The notes: generated by a model from the sequence alone, not told the origin. DNA of 64,000 nucleotides from Fasciola hepatica (GCA_948099385.1 CANUEZ040000183.1:1612001-1676000), one strand, 5' to 3'. Positions 33,301-46,445 are shown, numbered from the stretch's first letter. Translations and numbers: made by a program.

Positions 33301-36300
33301 CATTGGTAAGTAATACTTCGCAAGTTACGTGCAATATCTTTCAGTCAGTCTCTGATGACCAAATACACATGCGGATCTCCGGGTTAATTTATTATGCCTC
33401 TTATCGAAAAACAATCCGGTTGAGTGAGTGTGAATACCATATATAACTCATATCAAAAATTGAGATCATTTGGTGCGATTTTCCTGAAAGCATAGTTGCC
33501 CTTGGCTTGTGCATTATAAACCTGCAATATCAATGTTTATTTTATGATGCGAGGCATCAGCTATCGCATGTACCCACGTATATTATATCAAGTTGAGGAA
33601 CCCAGTGTGAATATTGTGTTAATTAGAGGACAAACAATATGGAAATAAATATACCAAACTGTTCCTGTTCTCTTTTCCCAATGTCTATATACAAGTCCTT
33701 CATCTGGTCTAAAATAACTAGTTTCTAAAAACATAGTCTGATGGACCAATCATGAGCCTATTTTCAAATATCTGCAGTCTTTTAGCCAATATATGATGCC
33801 AACAGCTTTGTGATTCGTGTAAATATGAGATCTGATTTTTCAGTCGTTTGTTGTCACCTGAAATATAGTGAAATTTTCTAAAGATGGTTTTACCTTACTG
33901 TGGAGTATCCTTGCGGACGCACGGTAAATATGTCAAGAGCAGCATCCATACTGGCAGCTGACCGGCTTGTATCTTTACAGCATTGTTATGATATTCAAGG
34001 CAATATGTACTGGATGTTGCTTTTAGTGGTACTCTCACATGAATTTGTGAATGTTTGTTCCAGAATTCAATGTTCTGGTTCTAAGTATTGTGAGATCTAA
34101 TATCTATTTCGATGGCTTACTTTTCAGAACAACTGCTCACCTTACCGGAAAAAGATTTTTTTGGTAATTTTTTACGCAGTATTAATATACCTAAAACTTA
34201 CTCCAAGTTAGTGTCGGAGCACTCACTTCTACCAATGGCTTCTGTGCACTGGTTGACTGGACGGGCCCATTGATCGCTGTCAAATATAATGTTTACGAAA
34301 AGTGTGAACTAACTTATCAGTGAATGACTTCTCGCGAACAGCTTTGGGCAGCACGTACAAATATTTTGTGAGGATTTTCCTGCACAAAAATTACAACAGA
34401 AATACCGGTTGAACCCTATTTGACCCTTCTGGTCGACAGTCCCATCAGCACGGTTCCATCACTGAATGGAAATGTGTTATACTCACTTTCTCTTTGTATT
34501 CTCAAGGCTTCATCAATATTGGCTAATCGTCAAAAATCTGGTGAAATGTTCACTTATCATAGCAGATATTTAGGACCATCGGTCTTTTAGGTGTTTCCAC
34601 CGGCAGCGCGGCGTTATTTCTCATCAAACGGTTGAATTTTCTGTCATCCAAGTTTGGTATATACGTATGATTTTTGTCATATTTTACCCATTTCTTTCTT
34701 ATGTCGAATACATCTTGGTTTTTCGTCGTCTATCAATGTGATTACCGTGTACATCTGAATGCCTGGAAATATTTGAAAATGAAATGGAAAAGTTTAAGTG
34801 ATATCGGAAAATAATCCAGAAGATTTTTCCTATTATTGTTTTCATGTTGAACTGATTGTCTTTTTAGTAGAATATAATGTTGTGGGCTGTTGGGACCACC
34901 GGATTATCTGTCATATGGTATGCATTAGATCACGGGCAGACACCGGCAGGCCGTGTTGTTTCATCCAGCATAGCTATCGCCACCCACTGTTCCGTTGCAC
35001 GGACTTTGGTGAAAATAAGTACTGTATGACTGCGAGAGTACGCAAACAGACGGACTCAAAAGACACCAGTGGTAACTGTAGATTTTCATTGACGTACGTA
35101 CGGCTCTGCCTGGTCAGTGTTGGCAAGTTTCTCAACTATGACGGACAAACTGAACGGTTGTTCGTTCAATTCTCCAACCCACAGCATACGCTTCGAGCTC
35201 ACTGCGTAAATAACGGACGATAAATACGGCGGGATCGAGGCCGTGTTAAAAGTGAAAACGTCACTCTTAAGCGCACAGATGACCACGTTTCGTTGTGCAT
35301 ATTACCGAATAAACTTCGTAAATTGATGCTGAGAAGCACAAAAATAGCGACAGTCTTTGTGTGATTCATCGTTTTGAGAAGTACCGATACCGACTGAGGT
35401 GATAAAGTGATTGTAACGGTGGAAGAGTTCGAAATAGCAATAAATTCTATTCCCACTGAAAGTAGGCTTAGATCATATTTAGCTGAGGAGGCCGGTATCT
35501 TCTAACATACTAAAGTAATCAGGATGGTTATGATAAGAGGACTATAAATGAGTGTTTTTCATTGTAATCACAACTTATTTCGATAAATTCGGCTTTTCAT
35601 GCCTTCCTTTGAGTGACTTTGTTTGGCGTGGTTATGACAAGCATAAAAGTGGAGTTTGGGTAGACCACTTATGTGTAACTGTATTCCTTGATTAGGTAAT
35701 GATGAACTAGTTAAGCATTTCAGAGAAGTTTTGTGGTACAATGGATGACCGAAACTATCAGAAACTGCGCTTCAACTGACTCACTGCTGATCAAATGACC
35801 GCGCTTCCCGGACATTCCATTGTTGAAACAGTTTTGATTCTAACGGATTTAACGGTGCTCTTGTCCGGGACTTAGGTATGAATACTAAGCTTTAACAAGT
35901 TAATGCATGAAAAGAAGTTTGGTTTAAAATGTGTTTTAACTCGCTATCAGTTGCATTATTAACCAACGTATTAAATGCATTTTCATATCCCGTACTTCCA
36001 CCACCTTGGTATGGATGGTTTTGTCAATAGGAAATCTCGGGGACTACGCGGTCTATCAGAACTGGTGGATTTTAGCTCCAGTTGGTTAAAATTTACTTCA
36101 GCTTGGAGAAAAGAAATTCAAATAGAATTTATCAACATATCCAGCATTCGTCAAAGTTGCTTGAACTGATACGTAAATATAACTACCGGAGACCTGCGCT
36201 ATCACCAAGTCACAAGAATTATGTCTGTGGTTGAACTAATCGCCGATGGCCTTGCACACAGTTGTCGTAGTTACGTTGAATTCCGCCCCCTAACGAACGT

Positions 36301-37205
36301 AATTATCACCCCTATTTAGCGGTTTGATCAAATTATTACAGAGCAGTTGACAATTATTCTTTATTCGGAAATATCGGCTTTATCACCGTCAGACAACTAC
36401 TGAATAAAATACAATAACAAAGTTGAAACCGGGAGGAAGGTAATGAAGCCGGACCATTGCTTTTGCTCATTTATGGTGTATCACGTTTCCACGACGGGTT
36501 CGGGAATTCCATGCAAATAATCACTATACGCACCAAGAGTGAGTTTCCTATATACACGCAAAACACGAATTGAGTCGATACCATTATTTATAGATCTCTC
36601 CCTACGTTGTCATGGTGGTGACTGTATAGATTTCCGAGTTAATTTGCTCACGAGAAGTAGTAATCAGAGATCCACCACAATCCATCAATTGCTCATGATT
36701 ATTCCAAATGAACCAGATCCATTGATATCTATCATATTTAAGACCCCAAAGTGAACACGCAAGATCAAAACGTAAACAGTGCAGAGATCGACACTATATT
36801 AATGAATAACATACCGTCTAGAAAATACTACGTGAATTACCATGCGATTCAGACGATCCTGAAAAGACAGTCAGCTTGGCCAACGATGGTGATCTTATCG
36901 GCTGATATACCATTGGCGGTACTGTCAGTTTTCATCGGCAGTTGCGTGCGATCACTCGGCGGTTAAACAGCACCTTTGAAAATACAACCACCCTCTCAAG
37001 CCGAAAATGCGAGGCAATTTTTCGAACTCGGTATTAGAATAGACTCAAACCTGGCTACTGCCACAGTTCTCAGTAGCTGGGTTAGACAGTAAAAACTAAA
37101 TGTGTGCCCCAGCTGCCTGTGAACACTGCATTCAGCCATGCTGACGTTTAGATGAATGTAAATCTCATTGAAAGGCCCACGAATGAATCTGCTAACTAAT
37201 TTCAG
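30343..37205. other. Long stretch without a supported gene
   Basis: Open stretches exist (minus 30,676-30,993 with a hydrophobic LMWFCIGLIGLLIIIPI segment; minus 35,199-35,456 with a signal-like MNHTKTVAIFVLLSINL; plus 34,798-35,223), but none has domain motifs or a consistent splice model. No repeat copy of the families described here was recognised. It could be one large intron if the exons at 30.2 and 37.2 kb belong together. Confidence 0.35.
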
Positions 37206-37374
37206 CAGTGGACTCGAATTGCACCACTTGAGAATGCGCTCAGCTTTGCCCCCGCATGCTAGTGACTTGGAGGACCCCGAACGACCGAATAAAGAGCGTA
37301 CTTTAGAAGAATTGATCAAAGGTGATTTTTCGAATCCGTGCATACCTCTAAAAACTCGTCACAGCATGACTTGA
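37206..37374 (+). CDS. Candidate terminal exon, unknown protein
   Basis: A good acceptor (GCTAACTAATTTCAG) precedes an open frame ending in TGA at 37,372-37,374. It encodes a charged tail: SGLELHHLRMRSALP, DLEDPERPNKERTLEELIKG, then CIPLKTRHSMT. The acidic and basic alternation looks like a cytosolic C-terminus. It is phase-compatible with 30,211-30,342. No family recognised, and no clear poly(A) signal close downstream. Confidence 0.35.
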
Positions 37375-37379
37375 ATGAT

Positions 37380-37800
37380 TAAAAGGCGCAAACCAATTCA
37401 TAGGTAGAAAGCTGCAAAAAAGCTGATTAGGGTGAAAATGTTACACGGGTACATGTAAACAATACCTGGAATGTTTTCAAGCATCTTCATCCAAGGTCAT
37501 TAGAGTAAAGCAGCAACACTGAAGTATAAAAGACTTTTGTATCTCACGAGTAAACCATTATCAAAAGGAAACAGATACGTTCTTTGGATCAGAGTTTGTT
37601 CTTGAACTGATGGAACCGTGGACCATCCGAATTATCAGTTTATACTTCTGTCTTCCTACAGTAGCCGTTTTAATCCAGTTGAGAAATTCGTCTGCACTAG
37701 TATGGAGAACGCGATGTTGCGTCTCAGAACGAGACCGAAACCGAACTGTGAAGGGATATCATACGTTATCAGACCTCATCAGCATATTAGGCGACTAAGG
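37380..37800 (+). pseudogene. DNA-transposon transposase relic (IS630/Tc1-like), second copy
   Basis: A frame at about 37,610-37,740 reads DHPNYQFILLSSYSSRFNP followed by VEKFV, matching the ...PPYSPxLNPIExxF block around the third catalytic residue of IS630/Tc1-group transposases. The upstream 37,490-37,570 DNA resembles 24,000-24,080 (AGCAACACTGAAG, TATCTC-CAGT block). It is slightly longer than the 24.1 kb relic. No terminal inverted repeats found. Confidence 0.5.
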
Positions 37801-39164
37801 TTTTAGAATGCAATAAAGGAATAAGTTTGGCCAAGAGACGGCTCTTTACTTTTATTTTGCACGTTATTCTTGGTCAATCAGATTTTTCCTGCTACCCACT
37901 CCCCTTTTTCGTCCATTGTTCAGGGTGATGCATATCATTCTGGTAGATTTTGAAATGAAGAACATTTTGCCTGTTGGGAAAAGATAACGGGAAACATTGA
38001 CACAAACCGTAATTTGCCTTTTTCTTGTTTCCAAACCTGTATTTTTCTGGTCATATTCGCTAGCGTATATCATCGTTGAGTCATGAAAGTGTAATCATTT
38101 TTGGAACTCTAATCAGACGAGAAGTGCCCAGAGGGGCCAAGGCAGTTCAGCGTTACGCCTCACGAACAGCATTCAGGGATTTGTTAACGGTAAAATACAG
38201 TTAGGGTCTTCTTTACTAACGACGAGAACGAAGAGTTACGGTCGTCTTCAACTCTTCTGCTCAGTGAATGTCCTCTCAAAAATGGAAAAAGATGTGGGAC
38301 ATTACGAGATCATCTCTAACCGTGCATGGTTTACGGGGTGTCTGATAGAAGTAGCGCCTCCGAGTTGGTTGACTGTCGTGCACTTCAGGTATCTTCCGTC
38401 TCTTTGCTCTCCATCAGATACCTGATTCTCACCTGAGGCACCATGAAGCTGAAAAATACATCAGGTGCCAAAACCCGGAAGATCGCTTGACAGGTGGGCT
38501 AAAGCAGGTTGAGGGTAGTCGAGTTCCAAAATTCTCAGTGAGATGGTGTAACGCATGCGAAGACAGTTACTCCTAAATGGGTGGATGAGAATAACTGTAT
38601 AATACAACGGCTGTGAGAAAAATCGGTCGAACTCACAGGGCTTCATGGACCTCTGGGTTCGGTTTATTTTAATCGAATGACGAGCGAGCTCCCAGGTAGT
38701 CACCGCCAACCGTACATCAACAAGCTGATACCTTGCAGCTCGCAGGTAGTTGTCCAAATGCTGGAATAATGTCCTCGAAAAAGCCGGGTGAGGCTGAGAA
38801 CGTCCCCTGTCATAAACATAAACATGAAACTTCAGCAGAAAATTAGTCTTTCAAGAGAGAAACTTATGATCCGACAGATTGGGAATGTTTGTTTTTCTGA
38901 GCCCGGTGAATTCTGTGCCTTTCTGGGTGTGGTGGATAACATCACCCCTAACATGGTTAATTACGACGGAAAGCAGCCAATATCAGCCGGCGTAATGAGT
39001 TTCACAACCCTGAAGGTATAAAAATAATTTTCTCTGTGCTTGTATTATCTTAGCTCACGTTTATGTGAGAACTCAAATCCTGATATAAAGCACGGAATGT
39101 AAATCAATAGCCAAACGAAATTCGATGGAATTCTAATTGCTTTGCTATTTTAGTAACCCATCAG
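37801..39164. other. No supported feature
   Basis: Short open frames on both strands (for example minus 38,461-38,757, 98 codons) show no recognisable motif. Confidence 0.4.
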
Positions 39165-39590
39165 CTTCTTTCGGCCTAGGATACCGATTTTAGATAGGCT
39201 GAAATATGAAGCAGCTTACTCCATCGCATTCTTCTTCACCATGGCACATAGAAATTTACCGATAAATTTTCTCGTTGGGTATATGGATTACCCTTTAGAC
39301 ATTCTTTCGTAAATCAAATCGTAAAAAATCATTATCCAGTTCGAATGTGATAACTTTACGTCCAGATTAGGGTCTTGTTTTCGCACAATGTTTTCCATGA
39401 ATTATTTGAAAAACATCCGAAGCTGTTTTCGCAAGTGGTTCATTCTATAGTCCGCACAAATCACATTGGAAACAGTTTATTTGAAGGAGTCGAGGTTCAT
39501 CCAGATTGGACACAATGATTGAGTGTGGAGGGATATTAGGATTAAACGAAAGCATTGACCTACACTATTATGGGTAGGGTTAGATGACTT
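39165..39590. repeat. Dispersed repeat shared with 61.07-61.35 and 62.23-62.40 kb
   Basis: The plus-strand text around GAAGCAGCTTACTCCATCGCATTCTTCTTC resembles 61,100-61,140, and GGATATTAGGATTAAACGAAAGC near 39,530 resembles 62,290. The same order is kept at the other locus, where SINEs have been inserted between the two blocks. It lies next to the PLE tail in both places. Confidence 0.55.
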
Positions 39591-39597
39591 CTGGCCA

Positions 39598-39920
39598 CTA
39601 AAAGTGAATGACCTGGAAGAACGTTTTTTGTGTGTATAGGGCAGGTGACAAAAGACAAACTCTGATCGCCTCTGCAGTGGTCAGTGTGTGTAAACGGACG
39701 CATTCATGGAGTTTAGAGAATACTCGATAAATTATTTGGAATGCCAAATATAAGTTCACATGATGGCCCATGTACACCAAGTGTGCGGAAATAGCATTTC
39801 CTATGAATGGTGCTTCTCCTTGATGTAGCCACCTTGGACAATGCTCCCTAATACTTTGAGATATTCGCCCCGACATCCGGTCAATGTGATTTATGTAACA
39901 TGCGCACCTAAACAAATAGA
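39598..39920 (-). pseudogene. Penelope-like GIY-YIG domain fragment
   Basis: The minus strand reads INHIDRMSGRISQSIREHCP, then ISAHLVYMGHHVNLYLAFQI, then LHTLTTAEAIRVCLLSPALY. These match, in order, the helix after the GIY-YIG core, the His-containing block and the C-terminal helix of PLE endonucleases, as in the plus-strand element at 16.0-16.4 kb. The GIY-YIG strand itself is damaged and RT is absent, so only a 3' piece remains. Confidence 0.6.
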
Positions 39921-40507
39921 CTCCAATGTGAGCGGTCGGCTTTGTCACCACATCCATTCGAATTTCGGAGGAACACAGAGCTTGCAACCATACTGAACAT
40001 ACAAACTGAGTTGTATGATTTACTCACCGAATGTGTTAAATGCCTGGTAGTAAGGTCTGATATGAGGCTTCATTTGACCGGCATACGGATGGACAGTTTC
40101 TTCTTAGAAGCCTTGTACCTCGATTCACAATTTAGTTTCTCTTTCAGATTTAGCTCTAGTAGTCTTCCCTGAGTAAATTCAACTAGACGCAGTGATTCTT
40201 CTATAGTCTGTCTTACTCGGGAAGCTAAGCATTCAAATACGCTTCATTTACATCCCATATACACAAAAATATAAAACTTGTTGTTTTGCCCAGTCCATAG
40301 TTGCCTTATACGTACCCTCCCTGAGACTGTCAGGGAGTCGGAAATCTCCCTGAAAACTTGTCATCAGAGAGGCTGCAGCCCGTTTTCTTCTAACCGAAGG
40401 ATAGAGCGCTTCGTAACACGTATCAATGACAAGGCCGGCATATTCCACATTGTAGTGCTGTCGTATCGCGTGTACCTGCGAACCAATCAGTCTATCACAA
40501 TTCAGAA

Positions 40508-43500
40508 GTCCATGTCCACACTCTGAATAAAACTCATCATTATGTCAGATTAACAACTGATTGCGCTCGGCGCTCATATTAACGGATTTTGCTCGACACA
40601 AGCAGCACAGATTGAGCAAAAAACGGATCAGCTCTCTACGCGTAACTACAAAGCTATACACACTTGCAAACTTTAGATCAAAATAGCTGAACCATTGACT
40701 GAAAATCATTTGGGTAAATAAAGTTCACATTTGTGAATATTGACACGTTGTCTTTGAAATGATGGTTCAATTATTTGAGCAACCTGTCAATTTTTTTCAA
40801 TCACTTTGATTGTGTGAGGCAGCATTACGAAGTGCCATGCTCAATGCATCTCTAATATTGAGTCTCTAAATTCCCCTTCCATTTTTCCACTTGTCATCTA
40901 TCTCGGTTCTCATGCTTCGACTTGATTTGTCTCCAAAGTTGCAGGTAAATACGAGGATATTTGTCGATCAAACCAATACTAAATCAATAAGTTCTCATGT
41001 ATCTCATCATGCGCATCATGTCAATCACCACGTGTATATATGTACTGAGATCACATCTGACATTTCATTTCCCAACGAAGTTCTTTGTAGCGACTTACAG
41101 ATGACAGATTTTGATGTGCAAACTCGTGAGCAAACATTACCACAGACAAACGTCACTAATTAGCACTTAACTTTAGGCAGTTTGTATGTTGTTCGATGCC
41201 ACAGGGCTGTTCGTTGTTTGTTTGTTTGCTATAAGGACAATTGATTTCCGCCAATTGAAAAACACACTTTTCACTGCTCTGATTGCGGACGGTTAAACCT
41301 TTAGCTCTCTTACCTAATTTCGTAAACGTGATGAATATTGTTCCAATACGAACCGTCCTCCACCTATTCCACTGACTTTTATCATCTTTTGGCATGCGTC
41401 GGAACTTTTGACTTCTTGCCCCTTTTCATAGGCCATTCTTGGGATCAAGTTGGTACCTGGTATCCGGAGTACTGAAGGTTATCCATGTTTATCTACGTAA
41501 ATTCTATCAATTAGAATGACTGGCCCACTAAGTTTGATGAATTCCAATTTTATTGACCGAGTCTTATCTGGATCAGTCAGCAATAATAATACGGAGTTCA
41601 TTTGTACAAGTGGATGATACATGGTCTGGTATGGTAAATGCAAGACTGTTTACCAATAATGCTATACTGCAAAGCACCCGGTGAAAAATTAAAAACCCTT
41701 AGTTATTGGCAGTGGTTCCAATCCCAGATTTGGATGGTCTCTCCACAGGTGAATATTCCAACATCGGTCCTCTACGTTACCAAGTATATCCTCCAGAGTT
41801 CTTAGCATTCAAGAGTCACATGATCAGACACTTGTCTTCTAGAGCATTTCCAATCAGACTGCGATTGCATTTACAATGACGCAAAATGATTTGCAGGTAG
41901 TGCATTCAAAAAGGCAAAATTTCACGAGAAATACATTGGGATTCACTTGGGGACTTCGCCACAACCGGTAAAATTTTAATTTTAACTGTCCACTAAGTTC
42001 CTGAAATAGTGCACAGTTTTTTTTATTTCAAATACACTTCGAATTCATGAACTGAACTGCGCAGACGTAGAGTGACTGGCAAATCCCAGAAAATTTCCAA
42101 TCAACTGAAGTGTTAAATGCGGTATTGTACTAGGAGAATCAATCAAAATAAACGAGTAAAATGCAGTTTTCAAGTCTCGACTTCCTTGGAAGATTTAAAA
42201 TTTCACTTTCCTTCACAGGAAATACGAGGACCTACACAGACAATGAATCAAGAAGGAAAAACGAACTCAAAAACTGTAAACTAGGGCCGAATGACCAGAA
42301 CACAGTTGTTATCTCCGGCTACTGATCAATGCAGACTGAATAGGCGCGACATGAACAAACAGCTGAGAGTTACACACCAGTGCGAAATTCTATCCAATCA
42401 GAGTAGGTGTCTGGGAGTCACTTGGAGTGAACGTAGTCACATGTGATCGAAACTGGGCCGAAATGAAGTCATGTCGAGACCAAACGACACAACGAAGTCA
42501 TCAGGTGCCAGTGTAGATGATGTGTAAATGTTAGTGCGTAGGTGTGTGCTTGTGCGTGTACATGAGTGTACATGCGGATGCGAAATAAGGAAGATGATCT
42601 ATTCGAAGTTACCTTGAGGTGCTAAGTGTACTAACCAGATTCCAGAGCACACTATGTCAATGTTATAACAAGCTAAGATGACACCAGGAAAAGATAATCA
42701 ACAGAGGATCATGGTCAGATGAATAGATAGAAGAAAGTAAGTACAACAGAAATAAAAACGGAACAAATGGTATAAAACGAACTCGCAGCGGTTCACAGAT
42801 CTCTCGGCAGAAATCCCGATATCAGATGTTCGATATCGATCAAATTGTTCAGCACAATTCACTTCATCTGCCGGAATTTTATAACAGATTTCCAGATTCA
42901 CGGTGTGCCGAAACGCCTCCTTGAAAGATCCTAAAATATTTATTGATCACGGTTAGATCACTGGTTGAATAATTTCCAGGACTCTACAAATAAGAGAGCA
43001 AGGTTGTGTCAGAACGAGGGATTCATTCAGAGATTTCATGTTACATGGTAGTCAGTGTCTGACTTCAAAAACGTGTGTGATTATTGTGTACATAAAAACG
43101 TCAGTGCATAAAGGAGTGCCACACAAAGGGATGTTGTGAAACCATGGAAAATATGGGAAATGCACAAGTACCTACAAGTGACACTCATGGTAGTGCCTAA
43201 ACACAATACACGTAAAATACACCAATAGCCAAATAGCCATATTCGTTCTCTAATTAAGTTGGGCCTCCTTAATCAAGTAGAACCGAGAATACAGGTAAAT
43301 TCACACGACTTAGTACTAAATATCCATGATCTGATTGTTCACTTGCACACATCATTTTGGTGATCACAGTTTTACAGTCATCTCCTGTATCTCAGTGACT
43401 TTATCTCTATGTATCCACACTGTGATCAAATATCCATTAAAACTGTACTGAGACTTGATCGCCCAACGAAAACCGAAACAACAGAATGAATATGTTTTGG

Positions 43501-44060
43501 TCACATGACGTTGGTGTGAACAATCATGAGTGCTACTAATTTGTATCCGTCAGCTGAGGCAGCCTAATCGCAACCAACTTGATTGACCGAGATCTAAATT
43601 AATTATCCTCCTTACCAGACTCCGAATGCGACAACACACGAGACTGATTGGATTTCGGCCAATTTCGTCGACTGATCACACATGACCAAACGTGCATTAT
43701 GCCCAAGTCCACGCTGTGTGGTTGGAGGTTGACTGGGAGGACTGGTGTGACAAGTTCATGTCAAACTAGAGCCCATTTTTCAGGGGGATAGTTCATGATA
43801 CACACGAAACTCGAAATTTCATAATAGCTCTGGTGGCCATACTTTAAACACCTATAAAATTCTGCACACTGAGCTGTTCTACAGCGCCAATCTTGTTGTT
43901 TCATTACGAACATTGTCATAGCCATAGTTCATCTCTCCTAACAGAAAACCTCAGTCAACCACCGACAGCTAATCTGTTCAGTTAGTATTCGGGTATGATC
44001 AGCACCAGACGTAGTCACTACATTTGATCGACAAATCAACGGGAACTGATCCTTCTGGCC
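40508..44060 (+). repeat. Family X repeat, copy 1 (longest uninterrupted copy)
   Basis: It runs from CTCTGAATAAAACTCATCATTATG (40,513) to GGGAACTGATCCTTCTGGCCA (about 44,060). Copy 2 shares both limits, apart from copy 2's left extension and its inserted RTE element. Two internal differences from copy 2 stand out: about 640 bp of copy 2 (48,795-49,436) are missing here, and about 870 bp here (41,581-42,455) are missing there. The junction at 43,085-43,105 (GTACATAAAAACGTCAG) is the empty site of the RTE insertion in copy 2. A 79-codon minus-strand frame (41,156-41,395) is shared with copy 2, but six of about eight base changes alter residues, so coding is doubtful. No terminal inverted repeats, LTRs or RT seen. 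Confidence 0.75.
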
Positions 44061-45427
44061 AAATGAACCGAATATTTCGACATATACTCGTGTTCAGGTG
44101 TATCTATCTTAGGAAGATCAAGAGATTCAGAGGCATATTCTTCATAAGAAGAACCCGAACTACGCTCACCAAGTAAGCAAATTCTACTCGTGGCATTCGT
44201 AGGAGAGCAAGGAGTGACAATTCGAACAACTGACGTACAATGCAGAACTGATCGGTAAGTCAATCCCTTGTGAGGACTTGGTGATTTACGGCTATTTAAC
44301 ACACGAAATGGAGTATGAATAAGGAAATGTCACGAGGGATGAAACGTCAGTGATCGTTTACATTAGGTTTAGTCCACGACAGCTCTCCTATTCGAAATTT
44401 CGAATCGAGCCAGTTTATTTAAGGGAAGAATAAAAGAGAGCTCGATCGAAAACCTAGATGAATTCGCAACAAATGGGTCAAGTTTAGTAGGCTAACGAGA
44501 CAGAAAAATGACAGTATAAACCTTAAGGATCATCGACTATGGGGCCATTGAAGACGACCGATCGTTGGGTTTTGAATTCATCTCCCACCCAATCTGCATG
44601 TGGAATACTAAGGAAATCCCCTCAATTAATAGGAAAGATAGAATTCTGTTAGTCGCCAAATGTGAAGAATTCATTGCTTACATCGTGGTATTAGATTAGC
44701 ACCAAAACTATCAATGAGTGTTAGGTCAACTGCAAAACGATTTATGGACACAAGAACGAGAAACCAGCGACCAAAGAGGAATCAAAAGTCATATAGCTGA
44801 AATTCACGGGACTTTGTGCGTTGTAAGTCCAGTCAATTGAATGCAACCGAAAAAGGGTAACCTAGCCTACATTAGGCGCAAATAAACTGTGAAGAAAGTG
44901 CATTAAGAATACTTCTGTGAAATTGGTCATTTTAGCTGAAAAATTGTCATAACTACAGCAAACATTGTTCACATTTAGGTAAGGGGTACGAATTAGTTGA
45001 GCTAGTCCCAGTGCAAATATTGTGGGAAAAAAGCACATTTGCGTGCGATGTGAAAGAAATTGCACGACCAAAAGAGACATAATAGGGCATAACAAATAAT
45101 GAAAATGTTTGGCAGACGCCGCTGATGACAGTAGTTACAGTCAAACAAATGGGATGGGAAAAGGAAAATACTCATCTGTTTTGTCGAGTGTATAAAAATT
45201 CGAGTGAAGTCGGCCCTTAGTCCATTAAAATGGCCGGGTGATCTAAATTAGTCTTAGTCACTCCAGTCAACAAATCCAGATTTCAATTTTCCGGATGTAC
45301 GGTGCTGAATCTCAACTACCTTTTTTGAGTGAAAAATGTACCATTCAAGTAACTTTAGGGTACTATACTGTTCCATGTTTTATGTTGAAGCAAAGAGTAG
45401 AATGGATGGTTGGCTCATCCTAAACAG
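44061..45427. other. No firmly supported feature
   Basis: A minus-strand open stretch at 44,036-44,302 contains ERSSGSSYEEYASESLDLPK and could be a cytosolic tail exon, but it overlaps the family X edge and has no clear splice model. Confidence 0.35.
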
Positions 45428-45664
45428 TATACAACATCGCTGAATTGTGTCCCTTTTAACTGCACTCTTTTTGGACTTGTCGAGCATAAAAGCTACATAG
45501 TTCTGGCCCGTCTTGAGTACGTGCCAAGTAATTCGCATCTCCACTTCCAATCAGCTTCGTCAGTGGCATTTACTTCTTTCTCGGCATTTGATTCATATCA
45601 CTTACTTGGTGCTAGATTCATGAATAAAAGTCTCACTGGTCTCCTTTTTGGTTATCCATTTCAG
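45428..45664 (+). CDS. Candidate integrin alpha-chain exon (membrane-proximal calf region)
   Basis: A 237-nt exon, phase 0 at both ends, lies between acceptor CCTAAACAG and donor TTTCAG-GTATCAGTG. Its 79 residues start TSLNCVPFNCTLFGLVEHKS and continue YIVLARLEYVPSNS, then SASSVAFTSFSAFDSYHLL. Integrin alpha chains have L-N-C, a C-x-x-x-C turn, G-x-L-x-x-x-x-x-A-I-L-x-V-R-x-x-L and then SSASF near the end of the calf-2 domain, in this order and spacing. The similarity is to a pattern I remember, not to an alignment. No transmembrane or GFFKR exon was found to the right. If correct, the protein is an adhesion receptor at the cell surface. Confidence 0.4.
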
Positions 45665-46019
45665 GTATCAGTGTCTGATTGCCAATCATCCCTAATAATG
45701 CAGTGGGCCTTTGAGGCTATGGGGTGTACCTCTTTCATTGCAATCACTTAAAAGCATATAACAATAAAAACTTAGTGACTATTGCGATAGCACAGATATC
45801 GTCTTTAATCGATAGAAGCAGATTCGCGTCTAGAGTGAATACAACAGCCTTTTCTCGTCATTTTTCAACAATCTTGAACGAGTCCGATTAGCGTAAACCA
45901 GTGATAAGTTCATGTAGTATGAACTTATCAAGATGTTACTCCACTCGTGGAGTCTACAAATTAAAATCACTCCCAATTACACCTCACGTAGGAGACGGCC
46001 TGCTACCAAACAGATCGGG
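45665..46019. other. No supported feature
   Basis: Short stretch between the candidate integrin exon and the RTE relic. Nothing recognised. Confidence 0.4.
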
Positions 46020-46445
46020 TGTACGCTACAGTGTTCAAGTCAATTCTTCTTTACGGTTCAGAAAAGTGACCACTGTGGGTGGAGAATATTCGAAGATAAT
46101 CTTTATTCCAACATTAATATTTTCGTAGCATTACTCGAATCTGTTTGTAACACCCTATCATCGATCTTGAGGTTGGGCACAGAGCATTGGTCACATGAAC
46201 CAAATCACTAGATGAAACAGTAAAGCTTGTCAAGCTAAGAAGATTGAGAGATGTGTTTTGCATGTCCTCGGATATAACATGTCGGCTCACCACGTTTGCT
46301 GAGAAATAATGCTTTGTAGATGTGTAAGGGTGGCCAGTGGGGAAAGGTATGAAAATTTCAACCAGCAGACCTGACCATATATAAAGAGTATTAGATCCTT
46401 TGGTAGAATGTCAAAAGAGCCCCCACTCAGTGATTAGATACGTTG
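46020..46445 (+). pseudogene. Old RTE-like C-terminal fragment
   Basis: One plus-strand frame, read through many stops, gives VFKSILLYGSEK, PLWVENIRR, YFRSITRIC and later VKLVKLRRLRDV. These correspond to the family's SVLLYGSETWPL, VENIRRLSVFDHRCLRSIAR and LAKLRWLGHVLR blocks, as in the elements at 18.6-19.0 and 53.7-54.2 kb. Stop codons every 15-20 residues indicate great age. Only the 3' part is present, as expected for 5'-truncated non-LTR copies. Confidence 0.7.
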
